The notes beneath the pieces are model-generated. The model worked only from the letters and a program-made list of their open reading frames with translations, was not told the DNA's origin and searched no databases. The translations under genes and the position numbers were made by a program. DNA of 64,000 bases from Glandiceps talaboti (lineage: Eukaryota > Hemichordata > Enteropneusta > Spengelidae), in assembly GCF_964340395.1 (NCBI RefSeq), contig NC_135554.1, forward strand, positions 16,035,592-16,099,591, given 5' to 3'. Below are positions 34,401-42,100 of the stretch, piece after piece. The first letter of the stretch is position 1; each line of letters opens with the position of its first letter.

Positions 34401-34653
34401 GGAAAAATCATATGAAGTCGCCACCGTCGTCCCCACCGCCATGATGACGATCCATTCATCGCCGAGTCGCAAACGGCAATCTATGGAAAAAGCAAATGAA
34501 GTCGCCATCATCGTTCCCACCGCCATGATGACGATCCATTCATCACCAAGTCGCAGACACCAATCTATCGTCCGTCATGCCGATGATGGTGATTCCGATT
34601 CTCAACACTCTGGGTCAGTGGTCGTTGAAGTAGATGAAGTTACAAGGTTATAG
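242..34653 (+). CDS. FN3-repeat receptor with pseudokinase and ECM29-like cytoplasmic region (multi-exon, 5' partial)
   Basis: This is the overall gene model, made by joining exons whose splice sites and phases I checked by eye. Extracellular part: at least 19 intact FN3 exons, all phase 1-1. Then a transmembrane exon (enters phase 1, leaves phase 0), eight tyrosine-kinase-like exons ending phase 0 at 23724, and about twelve exons resembling the proteasome adaptor ECM29, starting phase 0 at 24594. The last exon (33821-34653) ends in TAG. The frame stays open through every join. The first exon, signal peptide and promoter lie left of the window. Likely role (inference): a type I membrane protein that binds a ligand or matrix with its FN3 stalk and acts inside as a non-catalytic scaffold. 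The main doubt is whether the kinase and ECM29-like parts are one transcript or two neighbouring genes. No start-proximal ECM29 sequence, polyadenylation signal or obvious promoter is seen between 23724 and 24594. Confidence 0.6.
988..1085 (+). pseudogene. Dead FN3 exon C relic (also at 2525, 4062 and 5599)
   Basis: After a good acceptor (AG at 986-987) the sequence matches the start of the intact exon at 7133 ('VPHDLTVVDITT', then 'ATWSI'), then diverges and hits TAG at 1083-1085 with no donor. The same relic, with an in-frame stop, occurs in units 2-4. Because introns flank it, it can be skipped, and the A and B exons still join phase 1 to phase 1. It is a truncated exon, fixed before the array expanded. 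Confidence 0.75.
1779..2979 (+). CDS. Array unit 2: FN3 exons (half exon, A and B)
   Basis: Exons 1779-1883, 1998-2276 and 2698-2979. Exon A translates identically to unit 1. Exon B differs from unit 1 by one Ile to Val change near its end. Splice sites and phases are as in unit 1. Confidence 0.85.
3316..4516 (+). CDS. Array unit 3: FN3 exons (half exon, A and B)
   Basis: Exons 3316-3420, 3535-3813 and 4235-4516. Exons A and B are intact, with the same phase 1-1 boundaries and the same FN3 core residues as the other units. Confidence 0.85.
4853..6053 (+). CDS. Array unit 4: FN3 exons (half exon, A and B)
   Basis: Exons 4853-4957, 5072-5350 and 5772-6053. Exon A carries one Thr to Lys change ('DSVKLSNL' instead of 'DSVTLSNL'). 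The half exon has one Ser to Ile change. Boundaries are unchanged. Confidence 0.85.
6390..7414 (+). CDS. Array unit 5 (partial): half exon, FN3 A and intact FN3 C
   Basis: Exons 6390-6494, 6609-6887 and 7133-7414. This last unit keeps a complete FN3 C exon of 94 codons ('ATWSIDPATTLSSVSVQYK', later 'YTVRLVS'), where the four upstream units have only its first 31 codons. There is no B exon after it. It shows what the unit looked like before the C exon was broken, and it is probably the ancestral right end of the array. Confidence 0.85.
7133..7414 (+). CDS. FN3 exon C (intact)
   Basis: The acceptor is AG at 7131-7132 and the donor GTAATG begins at 7415. The exon has 94 codons, phase 1-1. FN3 core residues are the B-strand Trp, 'VSVQYK' and 'YTVRLVS'. 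A TG microsatellite with a G run follows at about 7452-7475. Confidence 0.85.
8003..8287 (+). CDS. FN3 exon
   Basis: The acceptor 'cttcctag' ends at 8002 and the donor GTATGT begins at 8288. The exon is 285 nt, phase 1-1. FN3 hallmarks: 'ATVTWTVPEDD', 'ITLQYK' and 'YKVRLIV'. It is close in sequence to array exons A and B, suggesting the array grew from such a domain. Confidence 0.88.
8553..8831 (+). CDS. FN3 exon
   Basis: The acceptor ends 'aaacag' at 8552 and the donor GTAAGT begins at 8832. The exon is 279 nt, phase 1-1, open throughout. Motifs: 'VTVTWTISQDN', 'VTLQFQ' and 'YHLRFVV'. It has no internal start codon in frame. Confidence 0.88.
9341..9625 (+). CDS. FN3 exon
   Basis: The acceptor 'ttgttttcag' ends at 9340 and the donor GTAAGT begins at 9626. 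The exon is 285 nt, phase 1-1. FN3 motifs: 'ATVSWSAEPT', 'YIIQYK' and 'YNVRLLV'. Confidence 0.88.
10277..10561 (+). CDS. FN3 exon
   Basis: A T-rich acceptor ends at 10276 and the donor GTAAAC begins at 10562. The exon is 285 nt, phase 1-1. Motifs: 'AQISWHLAED', 'IIVEF' and 'YLVKVVAVD'. Confidence 0.85.
10877..11158 (+). CDS. FN3 exon
   Basis: The acceptor 'cttctcag' ends at 10876 and the donor GTAAGA begins at 11159. The exon is 282 nt, phase 1-1. Motifs: 'IILTWTMD', 'VILHYK' and 'YEYKFDV'. It is more diverged than its neighbours. A 52-bp minisatellite starts within about 15 bp of the donor. Confidence 0.85.
11166..11352 (+). repeat. 52-bp minisatellite, about 3.5 copies
   Basis: A unit containing 'acagcaaccacctaatac' recurs at about 11170, 11222, 11274 and 11326 with increasing mismatches. 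It starts directly after the donor of FN3 exon 10877-11158. Confidence 0.8.
11526..11831 (+). CDS. FN3 exon (longer)
   Basis: The acceptor 'tttctctag' ends at 11525 and the donor GTATGA begins at 11832. The exon is 306 nt, phase 1-1, longer than the others because of a charged insertion after 'LVLQYREVSQR'. Motifs: 'VVVSWSLDED' and 'YNIRHYV'. Confidence 0.85.
12096..12386 (+). CDS. FN3 exon
   Basis: The acceptor 'atcatttcag' ends at 12095 and the donor GTAAGG begins at 12387. The exon is 291 nt, phase 1-1. Motifs: 'ATVQWAVPDPTG', 'IVVQYR' and 'YEVRVQVIS'. Confidence 0.87.
12799..13071 (+). CDS. FN3 exon
   Basis: The acceptor 'atcttcag' ends at 12798 and the donor GTTTGT begins at 13072. The exon is 273 nt, phase 1-1. 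Motifs: 'GWVSWSLVE', 'VVIQY' and 'YTYQFIVV'. The donor is weaker than in its neighbours. Confidence 0.83.
13395..14260 (+). mobile_element. Decayed non-LTR retrotransposon (LINE) 3' fragment
   Basis: Broken frames translate to the C-terminal part of a non-LTR reverse transcriptase: 'YKYLGIEFQPNGKINLAKD', 'IRKLITS', 'IKIFDHAIRPIL', and further on 'KFRISDHNL' and a degenerate 'RICK..DTNTVEDEIHFI' region with the terminal Cys/His motif damaged. The frame shifts at about 13560 and again at about 13800. The end is marked by an A-rich tail around 14225-14260 ('aataaatgaatatgaatatg'). It sits in the large intron between FN3 exons at 12799 and 17565. The clade is not assigned. It is dead and not part of the receptor. 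Confidence 0.75.
14261..16008 (+). other. Intron, no gene seen
   Basis: AT-rich sequence with stops in all frames. A phrase of about 18 bp ('ttagtgtaattaacatgt') occurs twice near 14281-14338. I see no splice-flanked open exon. Confidence 0.5.
16009..16312 (+). CDS. FN3 exon with uncertain acceptor
   Basis: The coding content is clearly FN3: 'ARVIWDVPSN', 'AIVQYR', 'YICRVVLF', ending at donor GTAAAC (16313) in phase 1. The expected acceptor near 16025-16035 is missing. The frame has TAA at 16003, and the only later AG is at 16059-16060 (phase compatible), which would remove the first FN3 strand. The start given is the first ATG of the open frame, not a proven boundary. Options are use of the 16061 acceptor, an alternative first exon, or an exon that is being lost. 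Skipping it keeps the frame, because the flanking exons are phase 1. Confidence 0.6.
16313..17564 (+). other. Intron, no gene seen
   Basis: No open, splice-flanked exon is seen. A weak tRNA-like stretch with a B-box-like 'ggttcaagtccc' lies at about 16613-16685 and may be a worn SINE head. The rest is AT-rich. Confidence 0.45.
17565..17846 (+). CDS. Membrane-proximal FN3 exon
   Basis: The acceptor 'ctctctacag' ends at 17564 and the donor GTAAGT begins at 17847. The exon is 282 nt, phase 1-1. Motifs: 'ANVIWYFNST', 'YIIQYK' and 'YVVRMEVVG'. It is the last extracellular domain before the transmembrane exon. Confidence 0.88.
18238..18425 (+). CDS. Transmembrane and juxtamembrane exon
   Basis: The acceptor 'gtattacag' ends at 18237 and the donor GTAAAG begins at 18426. 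Entry is phase 1 (split Glu codon) and exit is phase 0. It encodes a short acidic linker, then a strongly hydrophobic segment of about 25 residues starting 'WWLWLVIAIVLLL' and including several Cys, then a basic stop-transfer 'KKKRRQQ' and a polar juxtamembrane. This fixes the topology: FN3 domains outside, kinase-like domain inside. The change from phase 1-1 to phase 0 exons also marks the outside-inside boundary. Confidence 0.9.
19025..23724 (+). CDS. Receptor tyrosine kinase-like domain, probable pseudokinase (8 exons)
   Basis: Exons: 19025-19268, 19755-19865, 20486-20676, 21370-21495, 22451-22521, 22902-22942, 23301-23397 and 23619-23724, about 329 codons, all phases matching. Domain order: glycine loop 'LLSVGKFGDEYW' (first Gly replaced), beta-3 Lys in 'GVKKLK', helix C Glu in 'LLKELNLL', hinge and kinase insert in exon 3, then 'VNHHLGSRNV' in place of HRDLAARN (catalytic Asp absent), 'TDYA' in place of DFG, 'IRWMSYESL' in place of KWMAPE, 'NVWSFGVMLWELAT' (usually DVWSFG) and 'CWAMDQKQRPTFSEL', which is the normal C-lobe end. 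The layout is that of FGFR/VEGFR-type receptor kinases. Loss of the HRD Asp and of the DFG Gly while the Lys, Glu and the DFG Asp position remain suggests possible nucleotide binding without phosphotransfer (inference). Confidence 0.88.
19956..20204 (+). mobile_element. Foldback MITE in a kinase intron
   Basis: About 75-bp inverted arms (19956-20030 and 20127-20204) pair with few mismatches. Both contain 'ttgaat.gatttt', 'gctacgta' and 'ggtagcg.aggtagc'. The ends read GTGC...GCAC between two TA dinucleotides, as expected for a TA-target element of Tc1/mariner type. There is no coding capacity. It lies in the intron between kinase exons 2 and 3. Confidence 0.75.
20677..21369 (+). other. Intron with dispersed repeat fragment
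   Basis: No exon is seen. At about 21149-21188 a stretch around 'ttattcaactttgaaat' resembles 10003-10042 in an earlier intron, so this is a dispersed element present at least twice in the gene. Confidence 0.45.
21496..22450 (+). other. Intron, no gene seen
   Basis: AT-rich, stops in all frames, a G run near 22240-22252. The next exon is flanked by a clear 'cctgtcag' acceptor. Confidence 0.5.
23456..23573 (+). repeat. (CA)n then (CATA)n microsatellites
   Basis: A CA-rich run at 23456-23492 is followed by about fifteen CATA units at 23513-23573, in the intron before the last kinase exon. The open frames on both strands here are repeat artefacts. Confidence 0.95.
24594..33380 (+). CDS. ECM29 (ECPAS)-like HEAT-repeat region, partial, 12 exons
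   Basis: Exons: 24594-24713, 25048-25151, 25551-25683, 26103-26192, 26463-26756, 27112-27243, 27479-27638, 27926-28164, 28434-28535, 29158-29379, 32699-32758 and 33326-33380, about 570 codons with all phases matching. I recognise the central part of the proteasome adaptor and scaffold ECM29 from memory of the family. The signatures are 'YVLLLSTGDD', 'YLRMCLAYESGV', 'HGAILALGYIIGRYL', 'ACIAVGEIGRNGPLPL', 'HFTIGESLAVA' and 'CIWLLVMIENF', in the order found in ECM29. In animals ECM29 tethers 26S proteasomes to membranes, motors and endosomes. The roughly 450 residues normally before this point, and the long C-terminal half, are absent here. An acidic Ser-rich insert follows the 'GRNGPLPL' motif. 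The region starts phase 0, in frame with the kinase exon ending at 23724. Confidence 0.8.
24714..24873 (+). CDS. Possible alternative 3' extension of the first ECM29-like exon
   Basis: The frame stays open for 160 nt past the donor at 24714 and reaches a second good donor (GTAAGC at 24874). The longer exon would insert about 53 polar and basic residues but would shift phase by one. The short form gives a gap-free fit to ECM29, so this is at most a minor isoform. Confidence 0.2.
27645..27730 (+). repeat. Compound (GGA)n/(GGCA)n/(GACA)n microsatellite
   Basis: It starts within about 10 bp of the donor at 27639. A purine-rich run changes from GGA to GGCA to GACA units. Confidence 0.9.
29380..32698 (+). 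other. 3.3-kb intron of the ECM29-like part
   Basis: The largest intron in this part of the gene. It holds a C/CA-rich run at about 31539-31590, an (AACG)n-type tract at 32373-32412, a G run at 32534-32546 and a possible 21-nt microexon at 30971-30991. Nothing else looks coding. Confidence 0.5.
30971..30991 (+). CDS. Candidate 21-nt microexon
   Basis: The bases between 'aaatag' and 'gtaatt' form seven codons (AMGTVLE), phase 0-0. In ECM29 a few residues should lie between the exon ending at 29379 and 'CIWLL' at 32699, which is why I note it. The acceptor has a weak pyrimidine tract. Confidence 0.2.
33391..33538 (+). repeat. Pentanucleotide tracts (TGTGT)n and (TTATG)n
   Basis: Eleven or so TGTGT units at 33391-33445 are followed by TTATG units, with interruptions, to 33538. 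The tract begins ten bases after the donor at 33381. Cys/Val-rich open frames across it are artefacts. Confidence 0.95.
33821..34653 (+). CDS. Last exon: unique Ser-rich tail with three 28-residue repeats
   Basis: The acceptor 'tctcttcag' ends at 33820, the exon is entered in phase 1 and ends with TAG at 34651-34653 (277 codons). The first 35 or so residues could still be helical ('VVAQLAPLIQHRLLADL'). After that it no longer resembles ECM29: an acidic and Ser-rich stretch ('STSSSGEGEGPDL'), an acidic helix-prone stretch, then a 28-residue repeat three times, each with 'AMMTIHSSPSR' and then 'RRQS', 'KRQS' or 'RHQS'. The Arg-x-x-Ser pattern fits basophilic kinase sites, and the SSPS core fits proline-directed sites (inference). 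No function is recognised. Confidence 0.8.
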
Positions 34654-36563
34654 TTAGTATTCAAGACGTTACCAGTCAAGTAATATAAACATAGAACATT
34701 TGTTTTGATTACTTATCACAACAATGTATACGTTATAATTCGAAATTCAAAAAAACGGTACAACATTTTAGGTTCCGCCTAAAAAGGAATGGTGAACGTG
34801 TTGAACTTTTTGGCGGGAGAGTACGTGGCTCTTAGTGAAAGGTTCAATATTAACATACAATTTACCGTAGCTGTTCAAGTCAAAAAATATCCGTGCATAT
34901 AGTACCCATTTTCAACGAGTGTGGTACGTAATGGCAAAAGGTGACTATAGATCCGACGAATCAATGGTGTTGTAGACCAATATAGTTGAATAACTGAGTA
35001 TTTCAAGTGATTTATTTGATAAAGTTCAAGATCGTATAAATACGGAATTGTTTTCTCAGGCATTCTGAATATTTCTAAAATTCATGATTTAATTTTAGAG
35101 CAGTTTCCCACTTTACAAGTTCCTTCCTTGATCCAGTAAATTGACGACCCGTCATTACATTTCTGTCTGAGAATTATACAATTTCAAAATGAAACCTCGT
35201 AAAACTTTGGGTTATCTCATTATTATTCTGTATTATCCAAGTTACTGTGATGAGATTGCAAATAATAGTAACTTTAAATTTTTTTAATAATTGATTTTCC
35301 AAAAATGCCATGAATACTTGTCGGTCGGTATTTATTGGGTAGTTTAGACGTGTTTTGAATGGGAATTTACTTTGAAGAGATTATTTAATACATTTCACAA
35401 TTTTTTATTATTCACATAAACCCAATTCTGTATGATTTATTAAGAAATTGCTATTTACTACCGTTACCATTTTACCAAGTTTGTATTGCTACTTGTTCGA
35501 TATTATTCAAACGGCTTTGTTTCATTAACCGTCATCCTAAATCAATCGCAGCTTGTAACGTCGTCAGTTTCTCAAATGTTAGGGGGTACGTAGTACTAGT
35601 TACTGTGCATAAGGAAGTAGTTTTAAATTGTGTGGTAACGTTTCACTTTGTAATCTTTTAAATGCTTTGTTAGAACAAAACTAAGCGCTCTTATCTACAA
35701 TTTGTGCAAACTTATTGGGACTTCTAGGGCAATACATTATAACTTTTAAATGAGTAAACAATATCAGATATTGACTTTTGTATTGTCGCTCTTTTAGACA
35801 ATGTTGTAGAATGATTACCGAGCACGTCAGTGCAACCATAGCTAATGACTTGCCGATTGCGTTTAAGTGATGTTTGCAGAATATTTTGTTATTTGTAGTT
35901 CAAGCTATGTTTTTTTTAAAATTTAGACAACACCCGAAAGTATTGAATTAGGACAAATATTTATATATTTTCACATATTTACATGTTCTCATTGATAACA
36001 GAAGACGTATGACGAAGTTCAATGTATATGGTGCTACGGGGTGCAACTCTCTAGCTTTCAGTATTACACGTAGTAAAACTAGAAATGGTCTACAACTGAC
36101 AATTATTAACTGTTTGAAATGGTTTTGCTTGTCTGCCTTGCATTGTATGGTGAAATGAATTGGAACAAATTACAGTAATATGCAACAACTTATTCAGTGA
36201 ATGGACACAGAGGGCGAAACAAATCATGGCATTTTGATGATTTTCAATTTTGTATGAAAATAAATATACATGTGAATGATTTCAATAATTCTTCTAATTG
36301 CAACCATTTGGACAAAACTAACAAATAACTGCATAGAATTGTTGAGTTTTTTGTTTGAATTATTTAGTCAAATAATCAAGAGCTGCTTTTATTGTTGTGT
36401 ATTTCTAAATGGAAAATATTAAAAAGGATATCAACTTTTTTTAGAAGTCATGTATACGAGGCTCACTATATCAGGATCGACAGATTTCAATCGAAAGTGG
36501 CAATATATATATATATATTAATACACTGAATGTAAAAACAGTGCCATTTAACAAACTATATGC

Positions 36564-36569
36564 AATAAA
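36564..36569 (+). terminator. Candidate polyadenylation signal
   Basis: AATAAA lies about 1.9 kb after the stop at 34653. A similar hexamer at 36259-36264 is an equally good candidate. The cleavage site cannot be read from sequence alone. Confidence 0.3.
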
Positions 36570-36691
36570 GATTTTAACCGGTGGAATTTTTGATAATGGG
36601 AATAAAATATATTTTGACAAGTTTACGTCTGTGGTCTTTTGGTTGAATCATTGAGGGGACCGTGAGGTGTGTGTGAATCATTTGAATTATT

Positions 36692-36780
36692 TTGATTAAC
36701 ATATACAGCGTACGGAAAGGGGTATGTTGCGAAAATTGATTAACATATACAGCGTGTCGGAAGGAGTATGTTGCGAAAAG
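36692..36780. repeat. 44-bp direct tandem duplication
   Basis: A unit starting 'ttgattaacatatacagcg' and ending 'tatgttgcgaaaa' occurs at 36692-36735 and again at 36736-36780, with a few differences in the middle. Confidence 0.85.
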
Positions 36781-37038
36781 ACATGATTTACAGTCGTTTT
36801 CCGGGCCTAGAAGCCTACTGTGGCTGCTAAAATAAGATACCGAATTCAGTTATTCTGGATTAAAAAAAAAAAACTCGTGTTATGACACAAAACTAGCTCC
36901 TACATAGCTAAGTTTGAAGAGATTTAAATAACTGATTTTCTTTTTTGTCAAATTGGTCCCCGAGGCACATTCTACCTTAACATAGCACAGGGTAACAATG
37001 AAATGATAACATAGCAAAAGACTTTCGTTTTCGTTTTC

Positions 37039-37245
<207 letters not shown>

Positions 37246-37255
37246 TATATATATA

Positions 37256-37261
37256 TTTATT
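37256..37261 (-). terminator. Candidate polyadenylation signal for the minus-strand gene
   Basis: Minus-strand AATAAA about 420 nt beyond the stop codon at 37681-37683, just outside the inverted repeat. Confidence 0.3.
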
Positions 37262-37680
37262 GTCCATTTAATTAATTATACTCTGGAGGTGTGTACCTTG
37301 GATGTATAGTCAAGAACAACAATAAGTATTCAAATTTGACATTTTTCTAGTATAAATATCTGAATTTTAAAAGGTCTTCCATGCTAAAATTTTTTAACAG
37401 TGTACTTTACATGTAATGGACGAATTTCGTCCCTGTTTGGTGAATCACGCTCTGTAAAAGCTAGGCACGTGCAACATTTGTATTGCAATGTATATGAATC
37501 GCCCTCTGGAAGAGACACCAATTGTATCGATCCGTTCTGATTTTGTTCCTGCACATCTTTACATGTCTTTAACTTTTACGTATATATAACAAATTTCACT
37601 AATTTAATATTCATACCAAACAAAATTTAAATTATCTACATAATTGCAATTTTAGCGAAGTATACATGTGAAAAGATACA

Positions 37681-39162
37681 TTATTTTTTGCTATAAACTA
37701 CAAAAAAGTTCTTCGAGTCATATAACCCAGCTTCGTTAATAGCCGAAATAACTACATAGTATTCATGTGATGGATCAACACCCTCTATGTTGATGTGTGT
37801 TTCCATGGTTTCCATCCACTTCACAACATTACTGCTGGCATACGCTGTACCGACAGTCACTTCATAGACTAGGGACGAATTACCAACGAACACACCGCCC
37901 CAGTCCAGGGTCAGTTGTGTTGGTGACGCCCAAGTTGCTTGAATGTCGTCACCTACGACAGAAATAGTTGATGTCATGAACTTTGATGATGCTAAACGAG
38001 TCACTTTTGCACTGAACTAATCTTACAAAATACTTTGTTTAGATACAATTTAAAGTTAGCTGCAGTGTATTATTTGTATAATCTCTTTGTCATTTTTGTA
38101 CCTCTACGGATATTGTTGAAAAGAATTAACGCTACTATATAAACAGCTTTCATATCTGAAGAATTCCATGCTGTGCCTTTTTTTTTATCAGTGGATCAAT
38201 TTGAAGAAATGAACCCGATACCAATTATTCTTAATACGGGATGTAATGTGATGACTTCCCCGTTCTCTTTAAATATAAAATGTTACTCTCACTTGTGCGA
38301 GCAATAACCGAGACAAGTATATTACCTTTTATATACGGCAGCTCAGTTTCTATGGTAACATTAGTTGTGATGTCATCGCTCTTGTAATCTAAATGATTGA
38401 CAGCTCGCAGGAGTACTTGGTAAGTCTGGTATGAGTTAAGACGTAGTCCATACAGTATTGTAAAATGCTCTTCCTTTTGACCGATATCGATCCAATCCAG
38501 GACTGTTTTACCTTTCTCCTGCAGTTTGCACTTGAACATAGAAAGAAATGTCACGTTGTATATAATTGATTACACTAAACAAGTATGTGTAAAGATAATA
38601 TAAAGATTATATGTGTATTTAGTACGGAACTGTTGTAAAGTTCTCAGATTAATTAGAAAACTACGTCTATCTTCACTATGACAACAGTATTTTATGGATT
38701 ATCTGTTGGAATATATTTAGCAAAATGATAGCCTTCTAAAGAGTCGTATCAATATGATATGTCATTATTGGTAGTTGAATTAATTAAAAATAAACTTATA
38801 CTAATAAGCACAGACTTATTATAATCACTGTACCTGATAATGCGATATTCTAGACATGTCACTAAAACCTTGCCAAGCTAGGTGGATTACATTGGTTGAC
38901 GACTGATGATGTCGTCTTGTTGGATAGTGGGTTTGTGATTCTGTCGTCAATTTGACCAATGCATTATGGGCATCTGGTGGAGCTGTTACTATAGTAACAC
39001 CATCAGTTGCCGTGTTAGATGATGATCCATAGTAGTTAAAGCAACGAATCGTCGAATACAGTGTGTGTCCGTGCTCTACTTTACCGGTGAAGTCGACATC
39101 AGTTTGAGTTAAAGTATCCGATTGCGTAAAATCTTGGACTTCAGTAGAACCTGGGTTGAGTC
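37681..39162 (-). CDS. Minus gene, last exons 38834-39162, 38326-38518, 37681-37952
   Basis: 38834-39162: 'LYSTIRCFNYYGSSSN', 'DGVTIVTAPPDA' and 'IHLAWQGFSDMSRISHYQ'. 38326-38518: 'YQVLLRAVNHLDY'. 37681-37952 is a final FN3-like module ('LTLDWGGVFVG', 'YEVTVG', 'YYVVISAINEAGLYD') and ends 'SKK' then TAA. No membrane anchor follows. Confidence 0.82.
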
Positions 39163-42100
39163 CTGAAATGTATTCATGCAAAGGCCTGAGGTAAGAATAT
39201 GGTGAGTTAAGTTCACTTGAATGAGTTTATTCGATCGATTGTTTCTACAATCCTAGATACTAGGTACGATTTGATACTTATCAATGTCAAATATTCTACC
39301 CTATCTACGTTGGAGCCGATTTCGTCTCAAACATTCTTGTGTTTTATTTTTTTCTTAAGAACAATTACTCACCAACTGCAACTTCACAGAATTTGACACC
39401 ACTCTCTGGGTCATCAACTAACCAATGAATAGACAGTACAGATGAATCCATATAGTCCACATCTTCCTCGTTATTGCCATCCTAATTAAAAATGAAATCA
39501 ATTTCATTTAATAGGTTCATTTGCTTTGAATCCTCACAAAGGTCTATGGAATATACGAAAGTCAGGCTAAAGGATTTATTAAAAGTCACAATCAAAGTTA
39601 CTATCATGGTGATATTGAAAACATTTTGTAACGGTAAAAGTAATACAATAATAGTAATAATAATAATGTTAGTTTTTATATAGCGCTTTCCCACTCTGTG
39701 CTCAATGCGCTTTACAATTATTACCCCTGGCTCGGATCTATATCGGCACAACGGCCCTTTATACTTCCCCAACTCCCTGGGGAGCATACAATCCATTACT
39801 GCCTTTATAAATGCATAGGATTAAAGCATTCACATTGCAACCTCTATCCTACCAGGTCCCCAATTATACAGTTGGGTTGAAATGGTCATGTCAGTCATGG
39901 TTCAAATCTTGCCCAAGGACTTCAGCCACTCAGAAACAAACGGCAGCGATGGGGCTCTAACCTGCAACCTGCAGATTCAAAGCCGACCACTCTAACCATT
40001 CGCCCATCACGACTCCATACTTTACCTTAGCACAGCATATATTTGGTGGAGTGAGATCAACAACGAGGGGATCTGAATATATTACTACTTCCAGTTCAGC
40101 TGCATTTTTGGATAGCACAGTCACATGTACTTCGGTGCCATGGGACAACACCAAATCATGACGTGTGACAGAGGACTTTCGGCCAATAGAAGTAAATCCT
40201 TGTAATTGAGTACCACCTGTTGACGAATGCAAACATAATCGGGTATTTATCAATATTAATTTCCTAAGTTGTGCATATACACCCCCCCCACCCCCACCCC
40301 ACACACACCGGGTACTCCCAATATTTTCATACGGGGGTGTGCGGCCAAAGTTGAAATTACCTTCCCATGTACAATCCAAAAATTGACCCATTGTTAGGAA
40401 TTTCAAGTCACAAATAGACTACTAAAATACAAGTATGGCATCCCCGGGGTTGTATCGCATCATGTATATCACGGATTGTAGTGAGAGAAAAAAATTGGGG
40501 GGAAATTCCATACATTTACCTTTATTTTGTTGATGTGAAGAATTCTGTAAAGCATGAGGACGTTATCGACCCGTAATTAGGGTGAAAAAGTGACCAATTT
40601 GGGCGCCACATACCCGTACACTTTTCTATGGGAGTAGCCCCCCCCCCCCATCGGGGTATATACATGCCTGTAGGCATAGTACTTGTGAGCTTTAACGTAC
40701 AAAATCTTATGGCAGATAATTCCTAAACCAAATAACGCTCAAGCCAAACATTAACATTTAACATTATTTGAAGTGGTCAAAACCTTTCGATTATGTACAA
40801 TTGCTCATATGTTTCTAGTGAGGGTATATCTAACCTTGTACAGTTCCAATCGCCCACAGGTTTTCAATAATCGGACTTTCTACGTCGATCACATCCCAGT
40901 TAGCGTGTATTGCATGCCATGACCCAACAGTCTGTACCGTCACGTGAATACTGCTTGAATCGTCGTATATTGGTGAAGCAGAGTTCTTTGTATCATGGCT
41001 GGATTCACTCAATTGGCGAACTTCTACATTGTCAATAGAAATGGCTGCAAGAATAGGCAGAACACAAAAGACCAATGGTTTTATACATTTCACATTTAGC
41101 TGTATAAGTTAGTCGGAAAGGTTCTCATCTATGTAACACGTAATCTGTAAGGAATTAAATAAACAATCATGCACTTTGATCAAAAACTTGCAAAATTACT
41201 AAAACTCATGACTTAAAACTCATCGAATCATTTTAGATTAAATATAGAACATGTGCATAGAATACAAAGTTGGACGAATATAAGCAAAGACTCACCACTT
41301 GACCCCAAGGATCCAATCGCTAGCGTTGTTACGTCATCATCTGCGATGACATACTGCAGTTCTTCATGCCATACCACACTATCATCTTGAAAGTTACCAG
41401 TGCGCTGATGAAGCATGAACACTTTGTGTAGAAGAGATACTCGAACAAATCCTTCCTGAGATAATGATGGCACACTGGAGCGAGGTGAATGACTAACTTG
41501 AAAACTTAGGAGATATTTTTCTCCTCTGGCAGATACAAATGTCTGCGAGATTTCACCTCTCACAAGAACAAATGAATGTCCATCCTGGGCTGTTCCCTCT
41601 TGACAGGTGTATACTGTTGCCGTGCCATCAACATTCCAGTGAGTTGGGCTTCCTGAAGGTATGCATTCTTCCATTGACATTCTATCAACGGTTGCATCAT
41701 TTGTGTCCTCGAATGACGGATTTTTCAGCAAATTGTCGCTTAAATCGTACTTATGTAGTATTTCTGGTGGTGTTGTATCTATTACGACTCCATCAGAGAT
41801 AGAACGTTCTGATTCAAGGCCAGCGGCATCTACAGCAATCACCGTAGAATAAACCATTTGTCCTGCAAAAGATAAAGTTGCAGAGAGATATAATATCAAA
41901 CTGGCTGGCTGGAAAATATAATGAATGGAAAAATAGGGTAATTCAGTTTTTAGCTTTATAGAAGATGCAATCAAAGTGCACCAAGCTTTGTATTGTATAT
42001 TCATTAATCCTACCGGAGAGTAACGACTGGTCCACGTCTGAAGAGTATTCGGTTTTCAGTCCAACAGGGTGACACATTACAATATCCTCAGCACCAGGGA

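Noticed and set aside
34164-34526. 120-residue antisense frame in the last exon
   Set aside because: A shadow of the 84-bp repeat on the coding strand.
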